Below are positions 1-6,260 of a stretch of DNA of 20,884 bases, in pieces. The notes beneath the pieces were generated by a model. That model saw nothing but the letters and a program-made list of their open reading frames with translations, was not told the origin of the DNA and searched no databases. A program made the translations under genes and the position numbers. Position 1 is the first letter of the stretch. Each line of letters opens with the position of its first letter. The stretch spans positions 1 through 20,884 of the forward strand of contig CAJXBR010000013.1 in the NCBI GenBank assembly GCA_913051755.1. Direction: 5' to 3'. Source of the DNA: an uncultured Flavobacteriaceae bacterium. Lineage in GTDB: Bacteria > Bacteroidota > Bacteroidia > Flavobacteriales > Flavobacteriaceae.

Positions 1-411
1 CAGCAAGATGAAGTGGAATTGTCGACCAAAAGCTTTCGCGAACTTTACCATTCCTTACTGTCCATTTTCAACGAACAAAAACCCCTTGTCATGGAAGCTT
101 TTCTGCAAGAACTCTCTGCAGAGCAATCGGCATTGGTGAGCAGTATTATCATGAATGAGGAAAACAATTTACTTCATGATTGGGAAAGAAAAAATATCAT
201 TATAAAGGATAAAAAGTCTGAAATTGGGCGATGGCTGCAGCAAACCATTTTGAATCTTCGCTGTTTGTTGATACAAGAAAAAATAGGAGAATTACAGAAC
301 AAGACAGTCGAAAGTCATGTTGAAACGCATCAAGAAATTCTAGAGGAGGTAAATGATTACGTAGGGCTTAAGAAGAATTTGAGCCAACGCCTAGATCGCG
401 TCATTTTCTAA
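1..411 (+). CDS. dnaG: C-terminal part of DnaG primase (5' end outside window)
   Basis: The reading frame is open from base 1 and ends at TAA 409-411, so only the last 136 codons are present; a GTG at position 13 is in frame but should not be taken as the start. The protein is mostly helical and charged: a stretch near the middle reads NLLHDWERK, and it ends LSQRLDRVIF. This resembles the helical C-terminal (DnaB-interacting) tail of Bacteroidetes DnaG proteins, which typically end in a short helix with a similar hydrophobic terminus. No zinc finger or TOPRIM motif can be seen because they would lie to the left. DnaG makes RNA primers at the replication fork. The assignment rests on family memory of the tail plus the recurring flavobacterial order dnaG - LuxR regulator - nadE - gldB - gldC. 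It converges with the next gene with a 4-nt overlap of the two stop codons. Confidence 0.7.
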   Translation, partial: QQDEVELSTKSFRELYHSLLSIFNEQKPLVMEAFLQELSAEQSALVSSIIMNEENNLLHDWERKNIIIKDKKSEIGRWLQQTILNLRCLLIQEKIGELQNKTVESHVETHQEILEEVNDYVGLKKNLSQRLDRVIF

Positions 412-1043
412 AGCGAATCGATATGAATCGATTGTGCCTTTCTGAAAAGTTCAACTAGGTTTCTAACCCTCAATTTTTTCATAATTCGACTGCGATACGT
501 GCTCACGGTTTTTTCATTTAGTTTTAACTCAGCAGCAATCTCTTTATTTCTTTTGCCGTCGCTAAGCATTTTGAGTACTTCGACTTCACGCATCGAAAGT
601 TTTTTGAACATCCTTCTTGGGCGACCTGTTGATTCATCAAAGGCAATTGTTTGTGCTAGCTCATTGGTGATAAACACTCCACCTGAAGCAATTTTCAATA
701 TGGCATGGCGAAGTGAGCTTGTATTTGCTTTTTTGTTAAGGTAACCAGAGGCACCTGCTTTTAAAGATGAAATGGCATACACCTCTTCAGGCTGATTTGA
801 GTAGATGAGCACACGAGTACCAGGGAATTCTTCCTTAATTCGTCGTAAAACTGTTAGTCCTTCAGATTCATAAAGGTCTAACTCCAAAACAACAATATCA
901 ATTATCTTTTTCTCGATAATTTTAAAAAGGTCGTCTGCTTTAAGTGCTTTCCCAACAACTGAAATTTCTGTGGAATTTTTAAAAACAGCCTTAACCCCTT
1001 TATGGACTATAGGATGTGAATCAGCATGAACAACTTTAATCAC
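408..1043 (-). CDS. NarL/FixJ-family response regulator with atypical receiver
   Basis: A 211-residue protein made of a receiver domain (about 1-120) and a LuxR-type helix-turn-helix (about 149-205, LSMREVEVLKMLSDGKRNKEIA followed by NEKTVSTYRSRIMKKL). It should bind DNA as a dimer and control transcription. The receiver keeps the switch Ser82 and the conserved Lys104 (GYLNKKA). The acidic pocket reads ADSHP instead of ADDHP (residues 7-11), and Glu54 (VVLELDLYE) aligns with the phospho-accepting Asp. Normal phosphorelay control is therefore doubtful; Glu may mimic the phosphorylated state (inference). The start is GTG at 1043, since the first beta strand begins at once and no upstream ATG is apparent. 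No histidine kinase gene is visible nearby. It lies 99 bp downstream of nadE on the same strand, and its stop overlaps the stop of the convergent primase gene. Confidence 0.9.
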   Translation of the reverse strand: MIKVVHADSHPIVHKGVKAVFKNSTEISVVGKALKADDLFKIIEKKIIDIVVLELDLYESEGLTVLRRIKEEFPGTRVLIYSNQPEEVYAISSLKAGASGYLNKKANTSSLRHAILKIASGGVFITNELAQTIAFDESTGRPRRMFKKLSMREVEVLKMLSDGKRNKEIAAELKLNEKTVSTYRSRIMKKLRVRNLVELFRKAQSIHIDSL

Positions 1044-1058
1044 TAATCTGAAATAATA

Positions 1059-1079
1059 ATTTAGAAAAAGTTTCTAAAT
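1059..1079. repeat. Perfect AT-rich inverted repeat upstream of the response regulator
   Basis: ATTTAGAAA, a 3-nt spacer AAG, then TTTCTAAAT: a perfect 9-bp inverted repeat that starts 16 bp upstream of the regulator's GTG and 64 bp beyond the nadE stop. It could be an operator for a dimeric LuxR-type regulator (possibly autoregulation) or a weak hairpin ending nadE transcripts. There is no GC-rich stem, so a strong intrinsic terminator is unlikely. The rest of 1044-1142 is AT-rich and shows no gene. Confidence 0.5.
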
Positions 1080-1142
1080 AAACAATAAATGAAACAAACT
1101 ACAAAGCCTGTAAGTAAATTCTGAGTAAATTTAACAAAAAAA

Positions 1143-1931
1143 TTACATTAGATGCTGTGGTATCACACAAACCGGTATCGGTAGCATTTTATGTTTGTTC
1201 ATTGCATGATGTTTCATATAAGTTGTGAACACATCTTTTTCGCGATCGCTAAAATCAGCATGTGTTTTACCTTTTTCGTGCTGTTCCATCGCCCATTCAA
1301 GTTCGTCATAAGAGGCGCCAAGTTGGTCTTCATCGGTTCGATTATCGTTCCACAACCCATCGGTCGGCGCTGCATCTATAATAGCACGATCGACGCCCAA
1401 ATGTGATGCAAGTTCTTTCACTTGACTTTTCATTAAATCAGCTATGGGGCTCACATCAACTCCTCCGTCACCATATTTGGTGTAGAATCCTACACCAAAA
1501 TCTTCAACTTTATTTCCTGTTCCTGCCACGACTAGGCGTTGTTTTGATGCGAAGTAGTAGAGTGTTGTCATGCGCAGTCGAGAGCGTGTATTTGCTAAAG
1601 AAAGCCCAGTGCCTTCAAATTGATTTGGTGCAGCATCCAATTGACAAAAGGTTTCATATATCTCAGTTAATTGCACAACTTTTACACTGACGTTATTGTA
1701 TTTTTTTGAAAGCCAGTAAGTGTGATTCTTGGCTCTGTTGACCTGATTTTTTTCTTGGTGGATTGGCATTTCTAGGCAAAGAGTCGGCTTGCCAGTCATT
1801 GCGCACAATGTGGATGTTAGTGCAGAATCTATACCTCCAGAAACACCAACGACAAAACCATCTAGTTTGGCGTCTTCTATGTAAGAAGTTAACCAATTAA
1901 TAATATATTTAGCAACATCTTTAGTTTTCAT
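1143..1931 (-). CDS. nadE: NH3-dependent NAD synthetase
   Basis: Catalyses the last step of NAD biosynthesis: nicotinate adenine dinucleotide is adenylated with ATP and then amidated to NAD in the cytoplasm. The 262-residue protein has the PP-loop ATP pyrophosphatase motif SGGIDS at 31-36, the conserved GTGNKVEDFGVGFYTKYGDG segment that builds the active site, and PTDGLWNDNRTDE near residue 190. There is no N-terminal glutaminase (nitrilase) domain, so it is the short form that uses ammonia directly or needs a partner. I chose the ATG at 1931 because the protein then begins MKTKDVAKYI, as family members do; an in-frame TTG at 1943 would add four residues without support. It is divergent from gldB, and a promoter match lies about 60 bp upstream. 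The response regulator gene follows downstream on the same strand. Confidence 0.95.
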   Translation of the reverse strand: MKTKDVAKYIINWLTSYIEDAKLDGFVVGVSGGIDSALTSTLCAMTGKPTLCLEMPIHQEKNQVNRAKNHTYWLSKKYNNVSVKVVQLTEIYETFCQLDAAPNQFEGTGLSLANTRSRLRMTTLYYFASKQRLVVAGTGNKVEDFGVGFYTKYGDGGVDVSPIADLMKSQVKELASHLGVDRAIIDAAPTDGLWNDNRTDEDQLGASYDELEWAMEQHEKGKTHADFSDREKDVFTTYMKHHAMNKHKMLPIPVCVIPQHLM

Positions 1932-1989
1932 AGCACAACTCAATTATCATTCAAAAAAACAGTAGTTTCGTAAATTCTAATTCTAGGTT

Positions 1990-2017
1990 CAAAGGTAGTA
2001 CATATGCGCTTATTCAA
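1990..2017 (-). promoter_or_regulatory. Bacteroidetes-type promoter for nadE
   Basis: On the minus strand TTG (2017-2015) is followed by 17 nt and then TACCTTTG (1997-1990). This fits the known flavobacterial consensus TTG-N17-23-TAnnTTTG. The expected transcription start is near 1984, giving a leader of roughly 50 nt before the nadE ATG at 1931. The -33 element and spacer lie over the first codons of the divergent gldB (ATG at 2004), so the two transcription units share this DNA. Confidence 0.6.
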
Positions 2018-2969
2018 AAACTTGTCTCGATCATTTTTGGCCTTGGTATTTTTTTTGGCTTTATTTTGGAGTTGTTCGAATCGAAACTCTTCAAAAAACA
2101 TCCAATCATATGAGTTGATTCGTTTTGAACAATTTTTTTTTGAATCACACCCTGATTCCTTAGCAGCAGTCGAAAAACAATTCCCTTATTTTTTTCCAAA
2201 AAATTATCCTTTTTCTGTGTGGGTCAATCGACGCACAGACAGCTTGCAAATAGCACTCTATGATCAAACAAAAATGATATCAAACAGCGATATTGAAGAT
2301 CAAATAGATCCTTTTATTGAAGGTCTTCCTCGCGTGTTTGAAAATGTAAAACTACCCAAAAAAGTAATCACCATAACTTCTGATGTTGACTATAACAATA
2401 AAGTCATTCTGAACGATACCATAGCTTTTGTTGCCATTGATAACTTCTTGGGAGTTGATCATTTTATGTACCAGGGAATTGCCATGTATTTACGGCAAGA
2501 GATGAATTTGCGTGACCTGTCTGTGCAACTCGCCGAGTCGTTTGCAGAGCGTATTCTCATAACGCCCAATGATCGAAGTTTTTTGTCGCAGTTAATTCAC
2601 TATGGAAAAATACAGTATATCAAGCAATCGATCATACCAGATTTTTCTGAAGATCGCATTATGGGATATACCCCAGAACAACTTGAATGGGCAAGAGCAA
2701 ATGAGAAAGAGATCTGGAATTTTTTTGTATCCAAAGAGTTGCTTTTTAGCACAGACCCAGAACTGATTAATCGTTTTATTTTACCAGCACCCTTTTCAAA
2801 ATTTTATTTAAATATTGATGTTGATTCGCCTGGGAAAATAGGGCAGTGGTTGGGCTTGCAAATTGTTAATGCTTATCAAAAAAACGAGCGTAAATCCATC
2901 GACGAATTGCTAAAAACACCAATAAGAGAGTTGTTTGAAAACTCAAAATATAAACCACGACGAAAATGA
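2004..2969 (+). CDS. gldB: Gliding motility lipoprotein GldB
   Basis: A 321-residue predicted lipoprotein. The N-terminus has basic residues, a hydrophobic core (about 10-22) and a lipobox-like LFWSC with Cys24 as the lipid-bearing residue, followed by SNRNSSKN. The mature part carries features I associate with GldB: an early YELIRFEQFFF block, a central segment about DNFLGVDHFMYQGIAMYLRQEMN, and a C-terminal PGKIGQWLGLQIVNAY block. GldB is a cell-envelope lipoprotein needed for gliding in Flavobacterium johnsoniae, but it also occurs in non-gliding Bacteroidetes, so motility of this organism cannot be concluded from it. The start is ATG at 2004. Its stop overlaps the start of gldC by ATGA, so the two are probably translated in a coupled way. 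Confidence 0.9.
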   Translation: MRLFKNLSRSFLALVFFLALFWSCSNRNSSKNIQSYELIRFEQFFFESHPDSLAAVEKQFPYFFPKNYPFSVWVNRRTDSLQIALYDQTKMISNSDIEDQIDPFIEGLPRVFENVKLPKKVITITSDVDYNNKVILNDTIAFVAIDNFLGVDHFMYQGIAMYLRQEMNLRDLSVQLAESFAERILITPNDRSFLSQLIHYGKIQYIKQSIIPDFSEDRIMGYTPEQLEWARANEKEIWNFFVSKELLFSTDPELINRFILPAPFSKFYLNIDVDSPGKIGQWLGLQIVNAYQKNERKSIDELLKTPIRELFENSKYKPRRK

Positions 2970-3316
2970 AAGAAACAAGTATTACGATAGACGTTACGCT
3001 GGATGAAAACCATGTGCCAGACAAGTTGCATTGGTCTGCACCTGATGGAGGTATTAGCAATCAAGAAACCCACGCTGTTTTTTTGAGCACTTGGGATAAC
3101 GAAATGCAAGAAACCGCTCGAATTGATTTATGGTCAAAAGAAATGCCTGTTGACCAAATGCGTGTGTTTGTTCATCAAACGCTTGTGGGGATTCGTAACT
3201 CGTATATAAAGGCGACACAGGATGTTGAAATGGGTGAGGCCTTCCAACAATTTTGTGATTATTTTTCAGATGAGCACAATTTGGGAAAAGCTCAAAAAAC
3301 TAAAGATTCGAATTGA
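2966..3316 (+). CDS. gldC: Gliding motility protein GldC
   Basis: A 116-residue soluble protein with no signal peptide or membrane segment. The N-terminal beta-rich stretch (KETSITIDVTLDENHVP, then KLHWSAPDGG) and the downstream LSTWDNEMQETARIDLW and VFVHQTLVGI blocks are typical of GldC, whose gene follows gldB in gliding Bacteroidetes. GldC supports efficient gliding; its biochemical role is not established. The ATG at 2966 overlaps the gldB stop (ATGA). The 3' end overlaps the 3' end of the convergent engB gene by 17 nt, leaving no room for a dedicated terminator. Confidence 0.9.
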   Translation: MKETSITIDVTLDENHVPDKLHWSAPDGGISNQETHAVFLSTWDNEMQETARIDLWSKEMPVDQMRVFVHQTLVGIRNSYIKATQDVEMGEAFQQFCDYFSDEHNLGKAQKTKDSN

Positions 3317-3896
3317 TTGATTCGATGTAGTTGATTATTTCTTCCTTCCCCTCACCTGTTTTTGCAGAGGATTCAAACATCGGGGGAGTGCTTTCCCATC
3401 CCTGTTCCAAAAGATGCGATTGATAATGCGATAGATTGTCTATTCGCTGCTTCTCAGATAGCTTATCAATTTTGGTAAAGACAATAGAGAATGAGTGTTG
3501 TTGCTCACCAAGCGCATTGATAAAATCTACATCAATTTTTTGTGGTTTATGACGACAGTCAATTAAAACAAAGGTGTTGACCAATTGTTTTCTCTTTTCA
3601 AAATACCAATGTATGAGTTTTTTGATTTCGTTTCTTTCTTGTTTAGACACTTTGGCGTAACCATAACCAGGCAAATCGACCAGAAACCAACTTTCATTGA
3701 TGACAAAGTGATTAATCAATTTTGTTTTCCCGGGAGTACCCGATGTTTTGGCAAGTTTTTTATTGTTTGTCAATGCATTGATCAGGGATGACTTCCCAAC
3801 ATTTGAGCGACCAATAAAAGCATATTCAGCAGAGGAGACCTTTGGGCATTGATCTACATCCGAGCTGCTGACCAAAAAACGAGCAGAATGAATCAT
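3300..3896 (-). CDS. engB: Ribosome-biogenesis GTP-binding protein EngB/YihA/YsxC
   Basis: A 198-residue GTPase of the TrmE-Era-EngA-YihA group, involved in assembly of the large ribosomal subunit. All G motifs are visible: G1 GRSNVGKSS at 29-37, the switch I region with SGTPGKT near 52-58, G3 DLPGYG at 74-79, G4 TKID at 141-144 and G5 SSAKTG at 176-181. Length and order are normal for the family. The start is ATG at 3896, which gives MIHSARFLVSS. It lies 6 nt downstream of the alpha/beta hydrolase gene on the same strand, so the two are very probably co-transcribed. Its 3' end overlaps gldC by 17 nt in a convergent arrangement. Confidence 0.96.
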   Translation of the reverse strand: MIHSARFLVSSSDVDQCPKVSSAEYAFIGRSNVGKSSLINALTNNKKLAKTSGTPGKTKLINHFVINESWFLVDLPGYGYAKVSKQERNEIKKLIHWYFEKRKQLVNTFVLIDCRHKPQKIDVDFINALGEQQHSFSIVFTKIDKLSEKQRIDNLSHYQSHLLEQGWESTPPMFESSAKTGEGKEEIINYIESINSNL

Positions 3897-3899
3897 GAC

Positions 3900-3914
3900 A
3901 ACTCAATTTGAGTT
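3900..3914. repeat. 15-bp palindrome at the hydrolase/engB junction
   Basis: AACTCAA-T-TTGAGTT is a perfect palindrome around one central base. It covers the last codons and stop of the hydrolase gene and lies 4 nt upstream of the engB start codon (minus strand). Part of it is fixed by coding for the hydrolase C-terminus, so a regulatory role is only a possibility. Confidence 0.35.
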
Positions 3915-4667
3915 AGTGCTCAACCATTTTTTCATGTGCGCATTAAACTGATTAGGATGTTCCATCATTGGTGCATGACCACATTCTTTAATCCAAAATA
4001 GAGTAGAATTAGGAAGAAGACGATTAAAATCTTGACCAACTTCAGGGGGTGTTACAATGTCATTCTCACCCCAAATGATAGCAGTTGGGATTTTGATTTT
4101 AGGCAAATCTTTGGACATATTATGGCGAATTGCACTTTTGGCAATCGTGAGGATTTTAACCAGTTTTTTTCGATCGTTGACAGTCTCAAAAACCTCATCA
4201 ACCACCTTGTCAGTTGCCACTTTAGGATCATAAAAAACTTCTTCACATTTTTTCCTCATGTAATCCTTGTCTTCTCTTTTGGGATAGCTTTCTCCCATAG
4301 AGTTCTCATATAGTCCAGAACTTCCCGTGATTATAAGACCCCTGATATTTTTTGGATACAACAAAGAAACTAGTAAACTGATATGCCCGCCCAATGAGTT
4401 TCCAAGCAAGGTGACATCAGATAAACCAAGGTGTGAAATAAATTGATTCACATATTTAGCAAACTCTTTCACATTTGTTTTGAGTAGCGGCAAGTCGTAG
4501 ATGGGCAGCATAGGAATGATAACTTTATATCCTTTGCTGGGAAAGTAATCTGTCACTCCTTGAAAGTTACTAAGCCCACCCATAAGACCATGAAGAATAA
4601 CAATTGGTTTTCCTTCTCCAACCTCTAGATATTGGAATTTGCCTGACTTTTTGATAGTTTCTTGCAT
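3903..4667 (-). CDS. Alpha/beta hydrolase, substrate unknown
   Basis: A 254-residue single-domain alpha/beta-hydrolase fold enzyme. The oxyanion-hole region HGLMGG is at 26-31, the nucleophile elbow GNSLGG has Ser91, the acid is probably Asp203 in WGENDIVTPPE, and the base is His231 in ECGHAPMMEHP. A complete Ser-Asp-His triad therefore seems present. There is no signal peptide, so it is likely cytoplasmic. The fold covers esterases, C-C hydrolases, lipases and haloperoxidase-like enzymes, and the sequence alone does not tell the substrate. I prefer the ATG at 4667 over the adjacent in-frame TTG at 4670. It precedes engB by 6 nt and shares a divergent intergenic region with mraZ; a hydrolase between engB and mraZ is, as far as I recall, a recurring flavobacterial arrangement. 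Confidence 0.9.
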   Translation of the reverse strand: MQETIKKSGKFQYLEVGEGKPIVILHGLMGGLSNFQGVTDYFPSKGYKVIIPMLPIYDLPLLKTNVKEFAKYVNQFISHLGLSDVTLLGNSLGGHISLLVSLLYPKNIRGLIITGSSGLYENSMGESYPKREDKDYMRKKCEEVFYDPKVATDKVVDEVFETVNDRKKLVKILTIAKSAIRHNMSKDLPKIKIPTAIIWGENDIVTPPEVGQDFNRLLPNSTLFWIKECGHAPMMEHPNQFNAHMKKWLSTNSN

Positions 4668-4690
4668 CAATTGATTTCACAAATAGTGAA

Positions 4691-4698
4691 CAAATATA
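4691..4698 (-). promoter_or_regulatory. Candidate -7 element for the hydrolase-engB unit
   Basis: On the minus strand the sequence reads TATATTTG, an exact match to the flavobacterial TAnnTTTG -7 element, 23 nt upstream of the hydrolase ATG. I find no TTG at the expected 17-23 nt spacing upstream, so the match is incomplete. The element is identical to the one in front of mraZ. Confidence 0.4.
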
Positions 4699-4855
4699 AC
4701 CATTTCAAATCAGTTACTTCATTCATTTCAAACAAAGTCTGGCTTACAACAGTTTAAAAACATGACACCAACTAAGTTTTTAAAATCTGAATTTAATCAA
4801 CTCATTTTAAGCGATATAAGAATCTCCTACGATAAAGGTGTCTAAATTTATCAAC

Positions 4856-4885
4856 AAAGTGGTAAAAAGTGGTAAAAAGTGGTAA
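4856..4885 (+). promoter_or_regulatory. Probable MraZ operator: three perfect 10-bp tandem repeats
   Basis: The unit AAAGTGGTAA occurs three times without a mismatch at 4856-4865, 4866-4875 and 4876-4885. A 10-bp period puts each copy on the same face of the helix. MraZ is known to bind short direct repeats with a GTGG/TGGG core spaced about 10 bp apart upstream of its own gene in Escherichia coli, and AAAGTG-type repeats in mollicutes. The array lies directly upstream of the mraZ -7 element and covers the region where the -33 contact would fall, which suits autorepression. That MraZ binds here is inference from position and motif. Confidence 0.8.
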
Positions 4886-4893
4886 TTTATTGA

Positions 4894-4901
4894 TATATTT
4901 G
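4894..4901 (+). promoter_or_regulatory. Promoter -7 element of the dcw cluster
   Basis: TATATTTG matches the flavobacterial TAnnTTTG element and ends 20 nt before the mraZ ATG. Transcription would begin around 4908, giving a very short leader. No TTG is present at the usual upstream distance; that space is filled by the AAAGTGGTAA repeats. I saw no other intergenic space large enough for a promoter before the end of the cluster, so this may be the main promoter for the genes to 20324. Confidence 0.6.
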
Positions 4902-4915
4902 ACTCAATTAGAGTC
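4901..4915 (+). repeat. Short inverted repeat in the mraZ leader
   Basis: GACTC-AATTA-GAGTC is a perfect 5-bp inverted repeat with a 5-nt loop. It begins at the last base of the -7 element and ends 6 nt before the mraZ ATG, so it spans the predicted transcription start. It is too weak for a terminator; it could be an additional protein site or a small leader structure, or be chance. Confidence 0.4.
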
Positions 4916-4921
4916 GAAAAA

Positions 4922-5377
4922 ATGCACGTTGTTGGCACGTATGAATGCAAGTTGGATCCTAAGGGCAGGGTAAAACTTCCTGTGTCCATAACCAAGCAGC
5001 TCAAGGGAGTTGAGACGTTTGTGCTCAAACGTTCGGTGTTTCAAAAGTGCTTAGAGCTTTACACTTTGGAGGAGTGGTCAGCCATGATGGAAAAGGTGAA
5101 TAAGCTGAATCGATTCAGAAAAAAGAACAACGACTTCATTCGCCGATTTACTGCAGGGGTTAAGATGATTGATCTCGATGCAGCAACCAGAATTTTGATA
5201 CCAAAGGATTTGCTTTCCATCGCTTCTTTGGACAAGTCTTTGGTTTTATCATCAGCAATCAACATGATTGAAATTTGGGACAAGGAGCTTTATGAGAAAG
5301 CCATTGATGATGCTGCTCTTGACTTTGCAGAATTGGCAGAAGAGGTAATGGGAAATCATGATGAGGATGTATCATAA
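4922..5377 (+). CDS. mraZ: Transcriptional regulator MraZ
   Basis: A 151-residue protein, the usual length, with the two AbrB-like MraZ repeats. Each has the diagnostic DxxxR motif followed by a proline: D12-PKG-R16 with VKLP, and D86-AAT-R90 with ILIP. MraZ forms ring-like oligomers and binds tandem repeats upstream of its own gene, repressing the division and wall cluster in E. coli. Here it is the first gene of the cluster, and the perfect triple repeat lies 37 nt upstream of its ATG, so autoregulation is likely. The protein begins MHVVGTYECKLD. Its 3' end overlaps rsmH by 20 nt or, with a later rsmH start, by 11 nt. Confidence 0.96.
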   Translation: MHVVGTYECKLDPKGRVKLPVSITKQLKGVETFVLKRSVFQKCLELYTLEEWSAMMEKVNKLNRFRKKNNDFIRRFTAGVKMIDLDAATRILIPKDLLSIASLDKSLVLSSAINMIEIWDKELYEKAIDDAALDFAELAEEVMGNHDEDVS

Positions 5378-6260
5378 ACCCGTTTTACTAGGTGCTTGTC
5401 TAGAGGGGTTGGCTCTCAAAGAGTCTGGCACTTATGTCGATGTGACTTTTGGTGGTGGTGGGCATACCAAAGCAATTTTGGATGCGATTGGCAGTGGTGG
5501 AAAGGTCATTGCTTTTGATCAAGATGCAGATGCTGTTGAAAACTCATTGGATGATGATCGCTTGACTTTTGTTCATCAAAACTTTTCTTTTCTACAACGC
5601 TTTTTACGATTTCACAAAATCGATAAAGTCGATGGAATTTTAGCTGACCTAGGTGTTTCATCACACCAAATCGATACACCAGAAAGAGGTTTTTCTACAC
5701 GCTTCGATGGTCCCCTTGACATGCGGATGAATTCATCGGAAGGGTTGTCGGCAAGAGATGTAGTGAATACCTACACAAAAATACAACTCAGTGATATTTT
5801 TTACCAATATGGCGAGCTGACCAACGCCCGAAAGATTGCGTTGCGAATTGTGGAGCAACGAAGTCAAAAGCCCATAGAAACAACCCTTGAACTCACAGAG
5901 ATTCTCAGTCCTCTTGTGCCTGTAAAAATCAAGCACAAAGTGATGGCTCAAATTTTCCAAGCCCTTCGCATTGAAGTGAACCAAGAGTTGGAAGCATTGA
6001 AGTCACTACTCGAACAAAGTGGCGAGGTTATAAAAAGCAATGGTAGACTTTGCGTTATAAGCTATCACTCACTGGAAGATCGTTTGGTGAAGCGATTTAT
6101 ACAGCATGGATGCTTTGATAGCGAACCTTTAAAAGATGAGTTTGGACACTCACATAAACCTTTCAAAAAGGTGGGTCAACTGGCTTTGCCCAGTGAAACA
6201 GAAATTAAAAAAAATAAACGTGCACGCAGTGCAAAGTTGCGAATAGCAGAGAAAATATGA
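5358..6260 (+). CDS. rsmH: 16S rRNA m4C1402 N4-methyltransferase RsmH (MraW)
   Basis: Methylates N4 of C1402 in 16S rRNA using S-adenosylmethionine. The 300-residue protein shows the SAM-binding DVTFGGGGH at 28-36, the acidic DQDADA strand end, GILADLGVSSHQ near 93-104, the RGFSTRFDGPLDMRM block, FQALRIEVNQEL and the late ISYHSLEDR motif near 233-241, in normal order. The start is uncertain among ATGs at 5358, 5361 and 5367; the last gives MYHKPVLL, which fits the family consensus best. All candidates overlap mraZ. The stop overlaps the ftsL-like start by ATGA. As in most bacteria it sits second in the cluster, although its substrate is the ribosome. Confidence 0.96.
   Translation: MMRMYHKPVLLGACLEGLALKESGTYVDVTFGGGGHTKAILDAIGSGGKVIAFDQDADAVENSLDDDRLTFVHQNFSFLQRFLRFHKIDKVDGILADLGVSSHQIDTPERGFSTRFDGPLDMRMNSSEGLSARDVVNTYTKIQLSDIFYQYGELTNARKIALRIVEQRSQKPIETTLELTEILSPLVPVKIKHKVMAQIFQALRIEVNQELEALKSLLEQSGEVIKSNGRLCVISYHSLEDRLVKRFIQHGCFDSEPLKDEFGHSHKPFKKVGQLALPSETEIKKNKRARSAKLRIAEKI

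Noticed and set aside
13..15. GTG as a start codon for the first gene
   Set aside because: The frame is open to base 1 and the protein matches only the C-terminal end of a much longer protein, so this is an internal Val codon.
1963..1970. TAGTTTCG as a -7 element for gldB
   Set aside because: One mismatch to TAnnTTTG and no TTG at a proper distance upstream; too weak to list as a promoter.
4761..4842. GACACC (4765-4770) and GGTGTC (4837-4842) as an inverted repeat
   Set aside because: Only 6 bp long and about 66 bp apart with no extension of the arms; expected by chance.
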